64,000 bases of DNA, taken from assembly GCF_947488185.1 (NCBI RefSeq), contig NZ_CANKYM010000001.1:558001-622000 (forward strand). The letters are read 5' to 3'. The stretch comes from an uncultured Roseobacter sp. Lineage in GTDB: Bacteria > Pseudomonadota > Alphaproteobacteria > Rhodobacterales > Rhodobacteraceae. This document shows positions 26,333-35,393 of the stretch, one piece after another. Position numbers and translations under genes: made by a program. How positions within the stretch are numbered: the first letter of the stretch is position 1; the number at the start of each line of letters is the position of its first letter. A model generated the notes under the pieces. That model was not told where the DNA came from. It saw only the letters and a program-made list of their open reading frames with translations, and did not search any database.

Positions 26333-27288
26333 GTCTCGATCGCCTGATCCTTGCGGCTTTCAGCTTCTTCTTCCGAGTAGAAGAGGACCTTTTCCGGCAA
26401 CGGCAGTTGTGCCCAGCCATCGGGCCACTGATCTTCGGGCAGGGCCGAAGGCAGCGACCAGTTGGCGGTCGGGATCATTTGCTGAAAGCCCGTGGAGAGC
26501 ACATAGGCCATGAAGGCGTCCGCCAGTTCCGGCGCGTCGGTCTTGGCAATCTTGGCCACGGTTTCGACCATGAAATAGTGGCCTTCCGGGAAGATCGCGG
26601 CCTTTTTCGTGAAGTCTTCTTCGGCAAACATGTGGTAGGCGGGCGAGGTGGTGTAGCTCAGGACCATATCCACCTCACCATCGGTGAACATGCCGTAGCT
26701 CGCGGACCAGTCCTTGGTCACGGTCAGGATTTTGGGCGCAAGTTTTGTCCAGACCTCACCGGCCTTCTCGCCGTAAACCGCCTCCACCCAGAGCACCAGC
26801 GCGAGGCCGGAGATCGAGGTGCGCGGGTCCTGGATGACCAGTTTGATGTCGTCGTCCATCTCCAGCAGCGCATCAAAGCTGGCAGGCGGGGCATCCATGG
26901 TGGTTTCATTGTAGATGAAGGCCGTGTGCCCGTAGTTGAAAGGCAGGAAGGTGTCATCGCCCCAGTCAATCGGCAACGTCAGGGCAGCGTTGTCCTGCCC
27001 ATGCGGGGCAAAGAGACCCGTGGCGCGGGCCTTGGCGGTCACGTCAGAGGTCAGGCCAATCACCACATCTGCCTTGGTCCGCTCACCTTCGAGCAGGAGG
27101 CGCGGCAGGAGATCGCCTGTGGAGAATTGCAGGTCGCAGTTGCAAATCTCTTCGAAGCCCGCCTCGATCTTGGGGCCCGGGCCCCATTCCGACGTAAAAT
27201 AGTCGCCTGCATAGACGGTCAGCACCGAGGTATCGGCCCCGGCCTGTGTGGCCAGCAGCAGCGTTGTGGCAAGTAGGGTTCTCCGCAT
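26308..27288 (-). CDS. thiB: Thiamine-binding periplasmic protein ThiB
   Basis: Solute-binding protein of 326 aa with a Sec signal peptide (MRRTLLATTLLLATQAGA, cleaved near residue 18). Mature sequence starts with LTVYAGDYFTSEWGPGP, typical of ThiB. The ATG at 27286-27288 is preceded by AAAGGA at 6 nt; the in-frame TTG 15 bp upstream would place the ribosome site inside the gene. First gene of thiBPQ, directly below a TPP riboswitch. Confidence 0.93.
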   Translation of the reverse strand: MRRTLLATTLLLATQAGADTSVLTVYAGDYFTSEWGPGPKIEAGFEEICNCDLQFSTGDLLPRLLLEGERTKADVVIGLTSDVTAKARATGLFAPHGQDNAALTLPIDWGDDTFLPFNYGHTAFIYNETTMDAPPASFDALLEMDDDIKLVIQDPRTSISGLALVLWVEAVYGEKAGEVWTKLAPKILTVTKDWSASYGMFTDGEVDMVLSYTTSPAYHMFAEEDFTKKAAIFPEGHYFMVETVAKIAKTDAPELADAFMAYVLSTGFQQMIPTANWSLPSALPEDQWPDGWAQLPLPEKVLFYSEEEAESRKDQAIETWRTALSQ

Positions 27289-27332
27289 GATCAATCCTTT
27301 CAAATGCGACGAACGGATGAGAGGATGATCAA

Positions 27333-27422
27333 GCTCACCTTCCCTCCGCCGGTCTTAACCGGTTCAGGTTCTACGGGTCCGCGATACATCGCATCTCAGC
27401 CGGATAGGCCCCCCGAGGTACG
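27333..27422 (-). promoter_or_regulatory. TPP riboswitch (THI element)
   Basis: On the minus strand the THI-box landmarks follow in order: CGGGGGGCC, then GGCTGAGATG, then GGACCC, then GAACCTGAACCGG, then TTAAGACCGGCGGAGGGAA. It ends about 45 nt before the thiB ATG. Binding of thiamine pyrophosphate should repress the transporter genes, probably by hiding the ribosome site. Confidence 0.95.
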
Positions 27423-27517
27423 CTCAGACGTAAAGCCGCATCCAAGGATTGGCAAGCGATAAGCTCTTGAGGCGGCCCGCCCGCCCCGCTAAGCACGCGG
27501 ATCAAAGGAGCCGCGCA

Positions 27518-28618
27518 ATGTCGATCAACAGCTTTGGCCATCTTTTCCGCGTGACCACATGGGGCGAAAGCCACGGGCCTGCCCTGGGCGCGACGGTGGA
27601 TGGTTGCCCGCCCGGCGTGGCAATCGACGCGGCGATGATCCAGCAGTGGATGGACAAGCGCAAACCGGGGCAGAACAAATACACCACGCAGCGACGCGAG
27701 GCCGACGAGGTGAAAATCCTCTCCGGGGTGTTCGAAGGTCAGACCACGGGCACGCCGGTGCAGCTTATGATCGAAAACACCGATCAACGCTCCAAGGACT
27801 ATGGCGAAATCAAGGACAAGTTTCGTCCCGGTCACGCGGACATCACATATTTCCAGAAATACGGCATCCGCGACTATCGCGGCGGCGGGCGGTCAAGCGC
27901 GCGCGAAACGGCGGCGCGTGTTGCGGCCGGTGGTCTTGCGCGCGCGGCGATTGCAGCGCTTGTCCCGGGCGTTGAAATCAAGGGGTACATGACGCAGATG
28001 GGGCCGCATCAGATTGATCGGGACCGGTTTGACTGGGACCAGATCGATGCGAACCCCTTCTGGGTGCCGGATGCGGTCGCAGCCGGGGATTGGGCCGCTT
28101 ACCTTGATGGCTTGCGCAAGTCCGGCAGTTCCGTGGGCGCCGTGATCGAGGTCGTGGCGCGCGGGGTGCCCGCAGGTCTGGGCGCGCCCGTCTATGGCAA
28201 GCTGGACACGGACCTGGCCGCCGCGATGATGAGCATCAATGCCGTCAAGGGCGTGGAAATCGGTGAGGGCATGTCCGCCGCCATGCTGACGGGCGAATTG
28301 AACGCGGATGAGATCACCATGGGGCCGGATGGGCCGGTCTATTCCTCGAACCACGCCGGTGGCATTCTGGGCGGCATCAGCACCGGGCAGGACATCGTGG
28401 TGCGCTTTGCTGTCAAACCCACGTCCAGCATCCTGACTACGCGCCGTACGATCACCAAGTCCGGGGAAGAAACCGAGATCATCACCAAAGGCCGTCACGA
28501 CCCCTGTGTCGGCATCCGCGCGGTGCCCGTGGGGGAGGCGATGATGGCCTGTGTGCTGCTGGATCACCTCCTGTTGCACCGCGGTCAGGTCGGTGAGAAC
28601 CGCGGGCACATCGGCTGA
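27518..28618 (+). CDS. aroC: Chorismate synthase
   Basis: Last shared step of aromatic amino acid synthesis: EPSP to chorismate with reduced FMN. The protein has 366 aa with the signatures [18 protein letters not shown] (N-terminus), [17 protein letters not shown], and a C-terminal [17 protein letters not shown]. The ATG at 27518 follows AAGGAG by 7 nt. It is divergent from the TPP-riboswitch/thiB unit and convergent with the TetR gene. Confidence 0.97.
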   Translation: MSINSFGHLFRVTTWGESHGPALGATVDGCPPGVAIDAAMIQQWMDKRKPGQNKYTTQRREADEVKILSGVFEGQTTGTPVQLMIENTDQRSKDYGEIKDKFRPGHADITYFQKYGIRDYRGGGRSSARETAARVAAGGLARAAIAALVPGVEIKGYMTQMGPHQIDRDRFDWDQIDANPFWVPDAVAAGDWAAYLDGLRKSGSSVGAVIEVVARGVPAGLGAPVYGKLDTDLAAAMMSINAVKGVEIGEGMSAAMLTGELNADEITMGPDGPVYSSNHAGGILGGISTGQDIVVRFAVKPTSSILTTRRTITKSGEETEIITKGRHDPCVGIRAVPVGEAMMACVLLDHLLLHRGQVGENRGHIG

Positions 28619-28625
28619 GCACGGA

Positions 28626-29219
28626 TCAGACCGGTTCCATATCCAGGAGCCGGGCGACACTCTCCACGCTCTGCTCCAGAATGCCCAAAGGCATGCGGGA
28701 GCGGGCCAGCACCCGCAAACCGATGTAGTGGGTCAACAGAACGTTGGCGAGGGCTTTGCGCTCTGTGTCGGGCAGTGCGCGATGGGTTGGGGACGCGCAC
28801 AAGGCGGCCTCGAACCCGTCCCGAATCCCTCTCATGCCCTTCTCAACCGCCTCGGCAATCTCCGGATCTGACATTTCGAAACCAGCGGCGGCAGAGCACA
28901 GCAGGCAACCGCGCGTGTCTCCGGCGGCCACGGCAGCACAAAGCGCGGCAAAGAGGCTGAGTATACGCGCACGCCCGTCCGGCACATGCGCATCCGTCAG
29001 CCGCGCCTTCGCGGCGCCAACCGCCTCCTCTTCATAATGCTCCAGCACCAGTAGAAAGAGGTTCTTCTTATCCTTGAAAGCCTTGTAAAGGCTGCCGCGA
29101 GTCAGCCCCATGCCGTCCAGCAAATCAGGCAGGGAGGCCTCCAGAAAGCCCTTTTCCCAAAAGACAGCTGTCGCTTTCTTGATCGCGTCTTGCGTGTCAA
29201 ACTCTCTGGGGCGTGCCAT
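28626..29219 (-). CDS. TetR family transcriptional regulator
   Basis: Regulator of 197 aa. The N-terminal HTH (MARPREFDTQDAIKKATAVF, then LTRGSLYKAFKDKKNLF) and variable helical ligand domain are typical. The C-terminal part contains GCLLCSAAAGFEM, a Cys-containing segment common in the TetR_C_6/11 (AcrR/ComR-like) group. The ATG at 29217-29219 is preceded by GGAG. It is divergent from the DM13 protein gene, so that gene is the expected target. Confidence 0.9.
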   Translation of the reverse strand: MARPREFDTQDAIKKATAVFWEKGFLEASLPDLLDGMGLTRGSLYKAFKDKKNLFLLVLEHYEEEAVGAAKARLTDAHVPDGRARILSLFAALCAAVAAGDTRGCLLCSAAAGFEMSDPEIAEAVEKGMRGIRDGFEAALCASPTHRALPDTERKALANVLLTHYIGLRVLARSRMPLGILEQSVESVARLLDMEPV

Positions 29220-29358
29220 CCGGGTCTCCTGCGTTCCGGGTAATATAGTTCGGAACCACTTGTTACACAACTCACGCAGACGTGTATTGTACTGAACGGT
29301 TCCAAACTCTAGGTTGGCGACGAGATCAACACCCCACCTGCAGAAAAGGACCAGACCC

Positions 29359-29745
29359 ATGAAAAATATCCTCTCCGCCCTTCTCGTTGTCGGCCTGACC
29401 GCCCTCGCCACGTTCGGTGCAGTGGCCGGCACCACCCAGCAGTCCACCTTCACCGGTAAAAGCGATCACATCACCACCGGCGGCGTGACCATTGTGAAAA
29501 ACGCCGATGGCACGGCGACCGTGACATTGGAAGACGACTTCTCTCTCGATGGCGCGCCTGACCCGCGCGTGGCTTTTGGTAAAGACGGCGCCTATGTGCC
29601 CGCCGGTGATCTGGGCGAGCTGAAAAAGCTGAACGGAAAGCAGGTCTACACCGTGCCCGCCTCTGTCAACATCGACGACTACAACGAAATCTACATCTGG
29701 TGCCTCAAATTCTCGGTGCCACTGGGTGTTGCCCCGCTGAGCTAA
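29359..29745 (+). CDS. Exported DM13-domain protein
   Basis: Protein of 128 aa: a Sec signal peptide (MKNILSALLVVGLTALATFGAVAG) followed by one DM13 domain with GKSDHITTGGVTIVK, LEDDFSLDGAPDPRVAFG and EIYIWCLKFSVPLGVA. The domain's single conserved Cys (in IWC) is kept; DM13 has been proposed to serve in electron transfer. Substrate or partner is unknown. It is divergent from a TetR-type regulator, which suggests induction by a small molecule. Confidence 0.85.
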   Translation: MKNILSALLVVGLTALATFGAVAGTTQQSTFTGKSDHITTGGVTIVKNADGTATVTLEDDFSLDGAPDPRVAFGKDGAYVPAGDLGELKKLNGKQVYTVPASVNIDDYNEIYIWCLKFSVPLGVAPLS

Positions 29746-29817
29746 CGGCACTGCATGGATCAAGCGGGCCGTGCAGGCGCGCTTGATCTTTCCAACCCGG
29801 AGGCGCAAGAGGGCCTT

Positions 29818-30792
29818 ATGGCCCAGGACATGACCCAACACAGACCTGGCCGCGCAATTGCATTGAAGCTTTGCGCGGTCTTTCTGTTCATGGTCATGGC
29901 GGCCATCATCAAGAGCGTATCAAGCGAGGTGCCGCCGGGCGAAGCCGTCTTTTTCCGCTCCCTCTTTGCCATTCCGATCATTGCCATATGGCTGGCGCAG
30001 CGGGGCCAACTGCGCGAAGGGCTTATTCCGTCGAACCTGATGGGGCACGTCTGGCGCGGCGTCTTTGGCACCTCGGCCATGGGGCTGACCTTTGCGGGCC
30101 TCGGGCTGCTGCCCCTGCCCGAAGTTACCGCCATCGGTTACGCAACGCCGATGTTTGCGGTGATCTTTGCCGCCCTGTTTCTGGGCGAACGCATCCGCCT
30201 GATCCGCCTCTCTGCCGTGGCACTCGGACTTATCGGCGTGATGATCGTGATCGCCCCGCGCCTCAGCATCGGGGCCGATGAGATGTCCCGCGCTGCTACC
30301 TTTGGCGCGATCCTGGTGCTGATCGCATCGGTTCTGCGCGCCCTTGTGCAAATCCACGTCCGCCGCCTGGTGCAGACGGATCACACGGCAGCGATCGTCT
30401 TTTACTTCTCCGTCACCGCGACCTGTCTCGCGCTGTTGTCCGCGCCCATCGGATGGGTTGTGGATCATCCTGCCTTTGTCTGGGTCTGGCCGGAACGCTC
30501 TGTCGTCCTGTTGCTGATCACTGCCGGTCTGATCGGCGGTGTGGCCCAAATCATGGTCACGTCTTCTTACCGCTTTGGCGGGGCGTCCATGCTCGCTCCC
30601 TTCGACTATGCCTCGATGATCTTTGCCAGCCTCATCGGCTATGTGGCCTTCAACGAGGTGCCTACGGGCCCGATTCTGCTCGGCTCTGCCCTTGTCATTT
30701 CCGGCGGTATCCTGATTATCTGGCGTGAACGCCAGCTGGGGCTCGACCGCAGCAAGTCCAAACCCAATCAAACGCCTCCAGGCACCCCCTGA
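29818..30792 (+). CDS. DMT superfamily (EamA) transporter
   Basis: Inner-membrane protein of 324 aa with about ten spans arranged as two EamA repeats. The first ends around GYATPMFAVIFAALFLGERIR and the second around FDYASMIFASLIGYVAFNEVP, the usual end-of-repeat motifs. Members export amino acids or metabolites; the substrate here is unknown. The ATG at 29818 follows an AGAGGG site. Its stop is 17 bp from the cobO start, so they may be co-transcribed. Confidence 0.9.
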   Translation: MAQDMTQHRPGRAIALKLCAVFLFMVMAAIIKSVSSEVPPGEAVFFRSLFAIPIIAIWLAQRGQLREGLIPSNLMGHVWRGVFGTSAMGLTFAGLGLLPLPEVTAIGYATPMFAVIFAALFLGERIRLIRLSAVALGLIGVMIVIAPRLSIGADEMSRAATFGAILVLIASVLRALVQIHVRRLVQTDHTAAIVFYFSVTATCLALLSAPIGWVVDHPAFVWVWPERSVVLLLITAGLIGGVAQIMVTSSYRFGGASMLAPFDYASMIFASLIGYVAFNEVPTGPILLGSALVISGGILIIWRERQLGLDRSKSKPNQTPPGTP

Positions 30793-30809
30793 CGCCAAGG
30801 AATAACCGC

Positions 30810-31409
30810 ATGTCGGACACGCAGGACCACAAAGAGAAAATGAAGGCCGTGCAGGCCAAGCAGCGCGCCAAGGTAGCAGAGGCGCAGGATCCCGAACGCG
30901 GGCTTGTTCTGGTGCATACCGGCAAGGGCAAGGGCAAATCCTCCAGCGCCTTTGGCGTTGTGATCCGGGCGCTGGGATGGAAGCAGAAGGTCGGTGTCGT
31001 CCAGTTCATCAAGGGCAAGTGGATCACCGGCGAGAAACGGTTTTTCGATCAGCTGGGCGACGTGACCTGGCACACGATGGGCGAAGGTTTCACCTGGGAC
31101 ACGCAGGACAAGGACCGCGACATCGCTGCAGCCGAGGCGGCCTTTGCCAAGGCGGTCGAGATGATGGAAAGCGGCGAGTTTGACCTGATCGTGCTGGATG
31201 AGATCAACATCGCGCTGCGGTACGACTATCTGGATGTGCACAAGGTGATCGAGAGCCTGAAGGGTCGTGACAAACGCACCGGGGTGATCCTGACGGGCCG
31301 CGATGCCAAGCCCGAGCTGATGGACTACGCCGATCTGGTGACCGAGATGACGGAGGTCAAACACCCGTTTCAGGCGGGCATCAAAGCCCAGCGCGGGGTG
31401 GATTTCTAA
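30810..31409 (+). CDS. cobO: Cob(I)yrinic acid a,c-diamide adenosyltransferase
   Basis: Adds the adenosyl group of coenzyme B12 (CobO/CobA type). The 199-aa protein shows the P-loop HTGKGKGKSSSAFG near residue 37, FIKGKW, and the C-terminal DLVTEMTEVKHPFQAGIKAQRGVDF end. The N-terminus is highly charged. No other cob genes are in the window, so the gene acts in a pathway encoded elsewhere or in salvage. Confidence 0.95.
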   Translation: MSDTQDHKEKMKAVQAKQRAKVAEAQDPERGLVLVHTGKGKGKSSSAFGVVIRALGWKQKVGVVQFIKGKWITGEKRFFDQLGDVTWHTMGEGFTWDTQDKDRDIAAAEAAFAKAVEMMESGEFDLIVLDEINIALRYDYLDVHKVIESLKGRDKRTGVILTGRDAKPELMDYADLVTEMTEVKHPFQAGIKAQRGVDF

Positions 31410-31449
31410 GCCACCCGGAACATGTTGCGGGTCACAGAGAGGACCCGTG

Positions 31450-32061
31450 ATGTCAAAAACACGCGAAAATCGGCCCGAAATCACAACCGTCACCAACGGT
31501 ACAGAACTGCGACGCTGGTATTGGACCAAGTCCGAACTGGTGGCGCAGGCCAAGGCGCTCGGGCTTCGGGCCACCGGCGGCAAGTTCACCATCCTCGACC
31601 GGCTCGCGCACTACCTCGACACCGGCGAGAAAACCTGGCCAGGAGAGGTTCGCAGCAAGCCTCGCTCGAAATTCGATTGGCACAGCGCGGAATTGACACC
31701 AGAGACGGTCATCACCGACAGCTATCGTAACAGCCAGAACGTCCGGCGCTTTTTCAGGGCGCACACCGGGGACGGTTTCAAGTTCAACATCGCCTTCATG
31801 ACATGGATGAAAGACAACACCGGCAAAACGCTGGCGGATGCCGTAGAAGAATACCTTAGCCAGAAGGCAGAAACGGCACAGCCCGGCTTTCAGAGCGAAA
31901 TTGCCCATCACAATCAATTCAACCGGTACACGCGTGATTTCCTGGCCGACAATCCAGACAAAACAATGAGGGACGTGCGGAAATTCTGGGCCCTGAAACG
32001 CGACATGCCGTCCGAGGATGGACGGCATGTCTATCACAAGTCCGATCTGGACCTCGACTGA
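31450..32061 (+). CDS. SAP-like domain protein (DUF6434-like)
   Basis: Protein of 203 aa. Residues of about 22-60 (WTKSELVAQAKALGL, then TILDRLAHYLDTG) look like a SAP DNA-binding helix-extended loop-helix. The following part (DWHSAELTPETVITDSYRNSQNVRRFF, then KFNIAFMTWMKDNTGKTLADAVEEY) resembles a domain that I recall as DUF6434. It is basic, with no membrane segments. The ATG at 31450 is used, directly after an in-frame GTG. A nucleic-acid-related role is inference; stop codons of this gene and phoD abut head-on. Confidence 0.65.
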   Translation: MSKTRENRPEITTVTNGTELRRWYWTKSELVAQAKALGLRATGGKFTILDRLAHYLDTGEKTWPGEVRSKPRSKFDWHSAELTPETVITDSYRNSQNVRRFFRAHTGDGFKFNIAFMTWMKDNTGKTLADAVEEYLSQKAETAQPGFQSEIAHHNQFNRYTRDFLADNPDKTMRDVRKFWALKRDMPSEDGRHVYHKSDLDLD

Positions 32062-33630
32062 TTAAAGACTGGTGCCCTTCGGGTCCAGCGTCACTGTGTA
32101 AAGCTCTGTATCCGCGCGGTCCATCAGCCGGACCTTCATCTGTTGCGTCTGCGCATCGATATCGACAAGACCGAAGAACTGCAGGCCCGCGCTTGGCGGC
32201 AGGTTGATCCCCTGCTCTTCCGTCGGCGCTTTGACGTATTTGACCTCGGCCCCGAAGGTAATGTCCATCGCATTCGGGCCGAAGGTCCCTGCGTGCAGTG
32301 GGCCGGAAACGAACTCCCAGAACGGCTCAAAGTCCTGGAACTGCGCCTTGTCGGGGTTGTAGTAATGCGCCGCCGTGTAATGCACATCCGCCGTGAACCA
32401 GACGGTGTTGTCGATCCTGGCCGTCTTGATGAACCGCAAGAGCTCCGCCACTTCGACTTCGCGACCCATCGCAGGGCCGTTCACCCCATCCGCGATCCCT
32501 TCGGAGCCTGCCTGTTCGCGGAAATTGTCCCAGACAATCAGGCCGATCGGTTGGTCGGATGCGATCACTTTCCACGTGGCCTTGGAGGCGGCCAGCTCGC
32601 GCTTGAGCCAGGCCATCTGCTCGGCCCCCAGCACCCGCTGGTCATCGGTCAGCTCCGTGGTCATCTCCGCCGTATTCGGCCCGCGATAGCTGCGCAGATC
32701 GAGGAAGAAGACATCCAGCATCGGGCCATAGTTGATCTTGCGGTAGACGCGGTTCGGCTCTTCGGGCGTGATCCGCAGTGGCGTCATCTCGTGGAAGGCA
32801 CGGGTGGCGCGGGCCTGCAGGACATGCACCGACTTCTCCGAATAGCGATCATCGCCCAACAGGTCCTTGCTGTCGGACCAGTTGTTCACGACCTCATGGT
32901 CGTCCCACTGCATGAAGGTCGGCACGGCGGCATTCATCGCGCGCACATGCTCGTCCAGCATGTTGTACTTCCACTGGCCGCGGAATTCATCCAGCGTCTC
33001 GGCCACCTTGCGCTTTTCGTCCGGCAGTACGACGTTTTTCCAGATCACCGCGCCGTCTTTCTCGACCTCGTCTTTCATCGGGCCATCGGCATAGACCGTG
33101 TCGCCGGAATGGATGAAGAAATCCGGCTGGTGCTGCGCCATGGTCGTGTAGGTCGCCATGCCCGCGTCATCGATCCCCCAGCCCTGACCGGCAGTATCAC
33201 CGGACCAGGCGAAACGGATGTCACGCCGTGCTGTCGGCGCGGTCCGAAAGCGCCCGATCAAGGGTTCGGAAACAGCATTGATGTCGCTCAGATCGGCGGC
33301 GACGAAGCGGTAAAAGATATCCTGATCGGAGGGCATCCCGCTGACCAGCCGCTTGATCGCCATGTCGCTGGACGGGATGGCATCCATCGACGCAAGACGC
33401 CGCACGTTGGCAAAGCTCTCGGTGGTGGAGACTTCCATGGTCACGCGCGCCGGGCGATCCGTCCGGGTCCAGATCATACCCGAAGACGTGTCAACATCCC
33501 CTGACTGCACGCCGTGGGTGAAAACGGGCCGGGAGGCCGCGCGGCTGAGGCTCGGCAGTGCGAGGCCGGCGGCGAAAGCGGTGGAGCCTGCCAGAACGGC
33601 GCGGCGGGTCGGGCGGATAAGTCGTGTCAC
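32062..33630 (-). CDS. phoD: PhoD-like alkaline phosphatase (phosphodiesterase)
   Basis: Exported Ca/Fe-dependent phosphatase of 522 aa. A Tat signal (PTRRAVLAGSTAFAAGLALP) precedes the N-terminal PhoD domain (SGDVDTSSGMIWTR) and the metallophosphatase core with HSGDTVYADGPM, QWDDHEVVNNW and FTADVHYTAAHYY. These His and Asp residues are the expected metal ligands. PhoD releases phosphate from organic monoesters and diesters and is common in marine bacteria. No Pho box was established upstream. Confidence 0.93.
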   Translation of the reverse strand: MTRLIRPTRRAVLAGSTAFAAGLALPSLSRAASRPVFTHGVQSGDVDTSSGMIWTRTDRPARVTMEVSTTESFANVRRLASMDAIPSSDMAIKRLVSGMPSDQDIFYRFVAADLSDINAVSEPLIGRFRTAPTARRDIRFAWSGDTAGQGWGIDDAGMATYTTMAQHQPDFFIHSGDTVYADGPMKDEVEKDGAVIWKNVVLPDEKRKVAETLDEFRGQWKYNMLDEHVRAMNAAVPTFMQWDDHEVVNNWSDSKDLLGDDRYSEKSVHVLQARATRAFHEMTPLRITPEEPNRVYRKINYGPMLDVFFLDLRSYRGPNTAEMTTELTDDQRVLGAEQMAWLKRELAASKATWKVIASDQPIGLIVWDNFREQAGSEGIADGVNGPAMGREVEVAELLRFIKTARIDNTVWFTADVHYTAAHYYNPDKAQFQDFEPFWEFVSGPLHAGTFGPNAMDITFGAEVKYVKAPTEEQGINLPPSAGLQFFGLVDIDAQTQQMKVRLMDRADTELYTVTLDPKGTSL

Positions 33631-33732
33631 AAGAATCCTCCATGTGGCGATTGGCTACCGCGCTATGGAACAGGTCTTGTGTAACAAATGCCCGACACCC
33701 GCGTAACGGGAAAGGCAAAAGATTGTGACGGG

Positions 33733-33765
33733 AAGGCCGAAACGAGCTGCTCGCCTCGGCCTTTT
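33733..33765. terminator. Hairpin with short T run between DUF3892 gene and phoD
   Basis: Arms AAGGCCGA and TCGGCCTT (8 bp, perfect) with an inner CGAGCTGCTCG stem and TTTTC on the plus-strand side. It follows the DUF3892 stop on the minus strand by a few bases, where it would end that transcript, although the T run is better placed for plus-strand transcription. Confidence 0.5.
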
Positions 33766-33768
33766 CAA

Positions 33769-34056
33769 TTATGCGTAAACGCAACTTTGGAGGCTAAGTA
33801 AATTGTTTGGCTCGTAGTCGTCAGCTTCGGTCTTGATGTAGTCATTTCCAAAGCGACTCTTTGCTACACGGACATTCACCCGTCGGCTGCCAGATGAAAC
33901 GTAAAAGCTCCACTTACCGCCTTTGATACCAGCTATCGCTTGCTTCTGTGTTATCTTCCAACGTGTGCCATCTGCGTTTCGACCACCGATAGTTTGAATT
34001 GCTTCCGTTGGATCGTAGCGATCATCTTTTTCGATACAGTCTATTTGGTGAGCCAT
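33769..34056 (-). CDS. DUF3892-domain protein
   Basis: Small protein of 95 aa. The layout IDCIEKDDRYDPTEAIQTIGG, then GTRWKITQKQAIAGIKGGKWSFYV and YIKTEADDYEPNNLLSL, matches the DUF3892 family, for which I know no established function. The start is ATG 34054-34056, preceded by AAGGAG at 8 nt. Codon use is clearly more AT-rich than in phoD and ilvE on either side, and the upstream non-coding DNA has inverted repeats, so recent acquisition is likely. Confidence 0.8.
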   Translation of the reverse strand: MAHQIDCIEKDDRYDPTEAIQTIGGRNADGTRWKITQKQAIAGIKGGKWSFYVSSGSRRVNVRVAKSRFGNDYIKTEADDYEPNNLLSLQSCVYA

Positions 34057-34103
34057 TGCGGCATCTCCTTTTGAGTGGGTTAAAATGCGACCCGTCAAAA
34101 GTT

Positions 34104-34238
34104 GCTTAGGCTGAGCCGGGTCAACCTAAGCGATAAAGCGCCGAATATGCGTGAGTCAACCCATATGCGGTGCTCAAACACAAAATGTGGGGGTGAGTTT
34201 CCCCACCCCCAGCTAAGTCTATACGACTCAGCCTAAGC
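34104..34238. repeat. Inverted repeats around a GC hairpin upstream of the DUF3892 gene
   Basis: A perfect 12-bp inverted repeat, GCTTAGGCTGAG at 34104-34115 and CTCAGCCTAAGC at 34227-34238, encloses 111 bp. Inside are a further CCTAAGC (34125-34131) and a strong hairpin with arms TGGGGGTG (34188-34195) and CACCCCCA (34204-34211). The surrounding DNA is AT-rich and non-coding. It may be a MITE-like remnant or a structured RNA/regulatory region; no T run follows the hairpin. Confidence 0.6.
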
Positions 34239-34353
34239 ACCTACCTTGAATCACCGCAGATTCACTGAGTCAATACAGTCGCTTAAACGAGGACTCCGAA
34301 CTATGCTTACCAATTGATTCCCAACATAAAATTTATGTGGAAAACTCTGTGGA

Positions 34354-35223
34354 TCAGCTGCGCACCAGCGTCTCGTAGCCTTGCGCGATATCGCGAGTGA
34401 TGCTGCCAACCTCGAAATTATAGTCGCCGATCTGACCCACCGGCGTGACTTCGGCGGCGGTGCCAGTCAGCCAGCACTGCTCGAACCCTTCCAGCTCTTC
34501 GGGCACGATGTGACGCTCGTGCACCTTGATCTGGCGGTCTTTCAGCATGCCGATCACGGTCTGACGCGTGATCCCGTTGAGAAAGCAGTCAGGGTCCGGC
34601 GTGTGCACCTCACCGTCTTTGACAAAGAAGATGTTGGCACCCGTCGCTTCGGCCACATAGCCGCGGTAGTCGAACATCATCGCATCCGAACAACCTTTGG
34701 CCTCTGCCGCGTGTTTCGACATGGTGCAGATCATGTAAAGCCCCGCCGCCTTGGCGTGGCTCGGGATGGTCTCGGGGCTTGGTCGTTTCCACTTGGAGAT
34801 GTCGAGCTTGGCGCCCTTCATCTTTGCATCCCCGTAGTACGCCCCCCATTCCCAGGCCGCGATGGCCAGTTGCACCGGGTTGCGTGCGGAGGCGACCCCC
34901 ATGTCCTCGCCCGCACCACGCCAGGCGATGGCCCGCACATAGGCGTCCTGCAGCCCGCTGGCGGCCAGAACCTCGACCTTGGCGGCCTCAATCTCATCCA
35001 CCGTGTAGGGGATTTCGAAATCGATCATCTGCGCAGAGCGAACCAGGCGTTCGGAATGCGCGCGGCTTTTGAAAATCTTGCCGTTATACGCGCGTTCGCC
35101 CTCAAATACCGAAGACGCATAGTGCATGGCATGGGTCAGAATATGGACGTTGGCCTCGCGCCATTCGACCATTTGGCCGTTCATCCAGATCTTGCCGTCG
35201 CGATCGTTGTAAGCGCCTGCCAT
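34354..35223 (-). CDS. ilvE: Branched-chain amino acid aminotransferase
   Basis: Class IV PLP aminotransferase of 289 aa for the last step of valine, leucine and isoleucine synthesis. Seen: the N-terminal KIWMNGQMVEWREANVH, the YVRAIAWRG strand, the Lys in the SHAKAAGLY segment, and the cofactor-proximal EATGANIFFVKDGEVHTPDPDCFLNGITR block that marks IlvE-like enzymes. The ATG at 35221-35223 is preceded by AAGGAAA. It is divergent from the petP-like gene. Confidence 0.92.
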   Translation of the reverse strand: MAGAYNDRDGKIWMNGQMVEWREANVHILTHAMHYASSVFEGERAYNGKIFKSRAHSERLVRSAQMIDFEIPYTVDEIEAAKVEVLAASGLQDAYVRAIAWRGAGEDMGVASARNPVQLAIAAWEWGAYYGDAKMKGAKLDISKWKRPSPETIPSHAKAAGLYMICTMSKHAAEAKGCSDAMMFDYRGYVAEATGANIFFVKDGEVHTPDPDCFLNGITRQTVIGMLKDRQIKVHERHIVPEELEGFEQCWLTGTAAEVTPVGQIGDYNFEVGSITRDIAQGYETLVRS

Positions 35224-35393
35224 TGTCTTTCCTTCCAAGGTTGGCAACAAAATTTCCGAATATTGCGCAAATTACGCCCGAACCGGACATAAAGTTGCGC
35301 AAAAGATGCGATTCGATAGCCCTTAACCCTTGGAATGTCAACAACACTGACATATGCTGTAACACAATGGCAGGGTGATTATTGGGGCATGTA

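Noticed and set aside
32143..33504. Long open frame (about 453 codons) opposite phoD
   Set aside because: Shadow of phoD; the phoD frame carries the metal motifs and Tat signal, while the antisense frame has no recognisable domain.
34188..34211. Strong GC hairpin as a transcription terminator
   Set aside because: No T run follows on either strand, so I list it as part of a repeat region instead.
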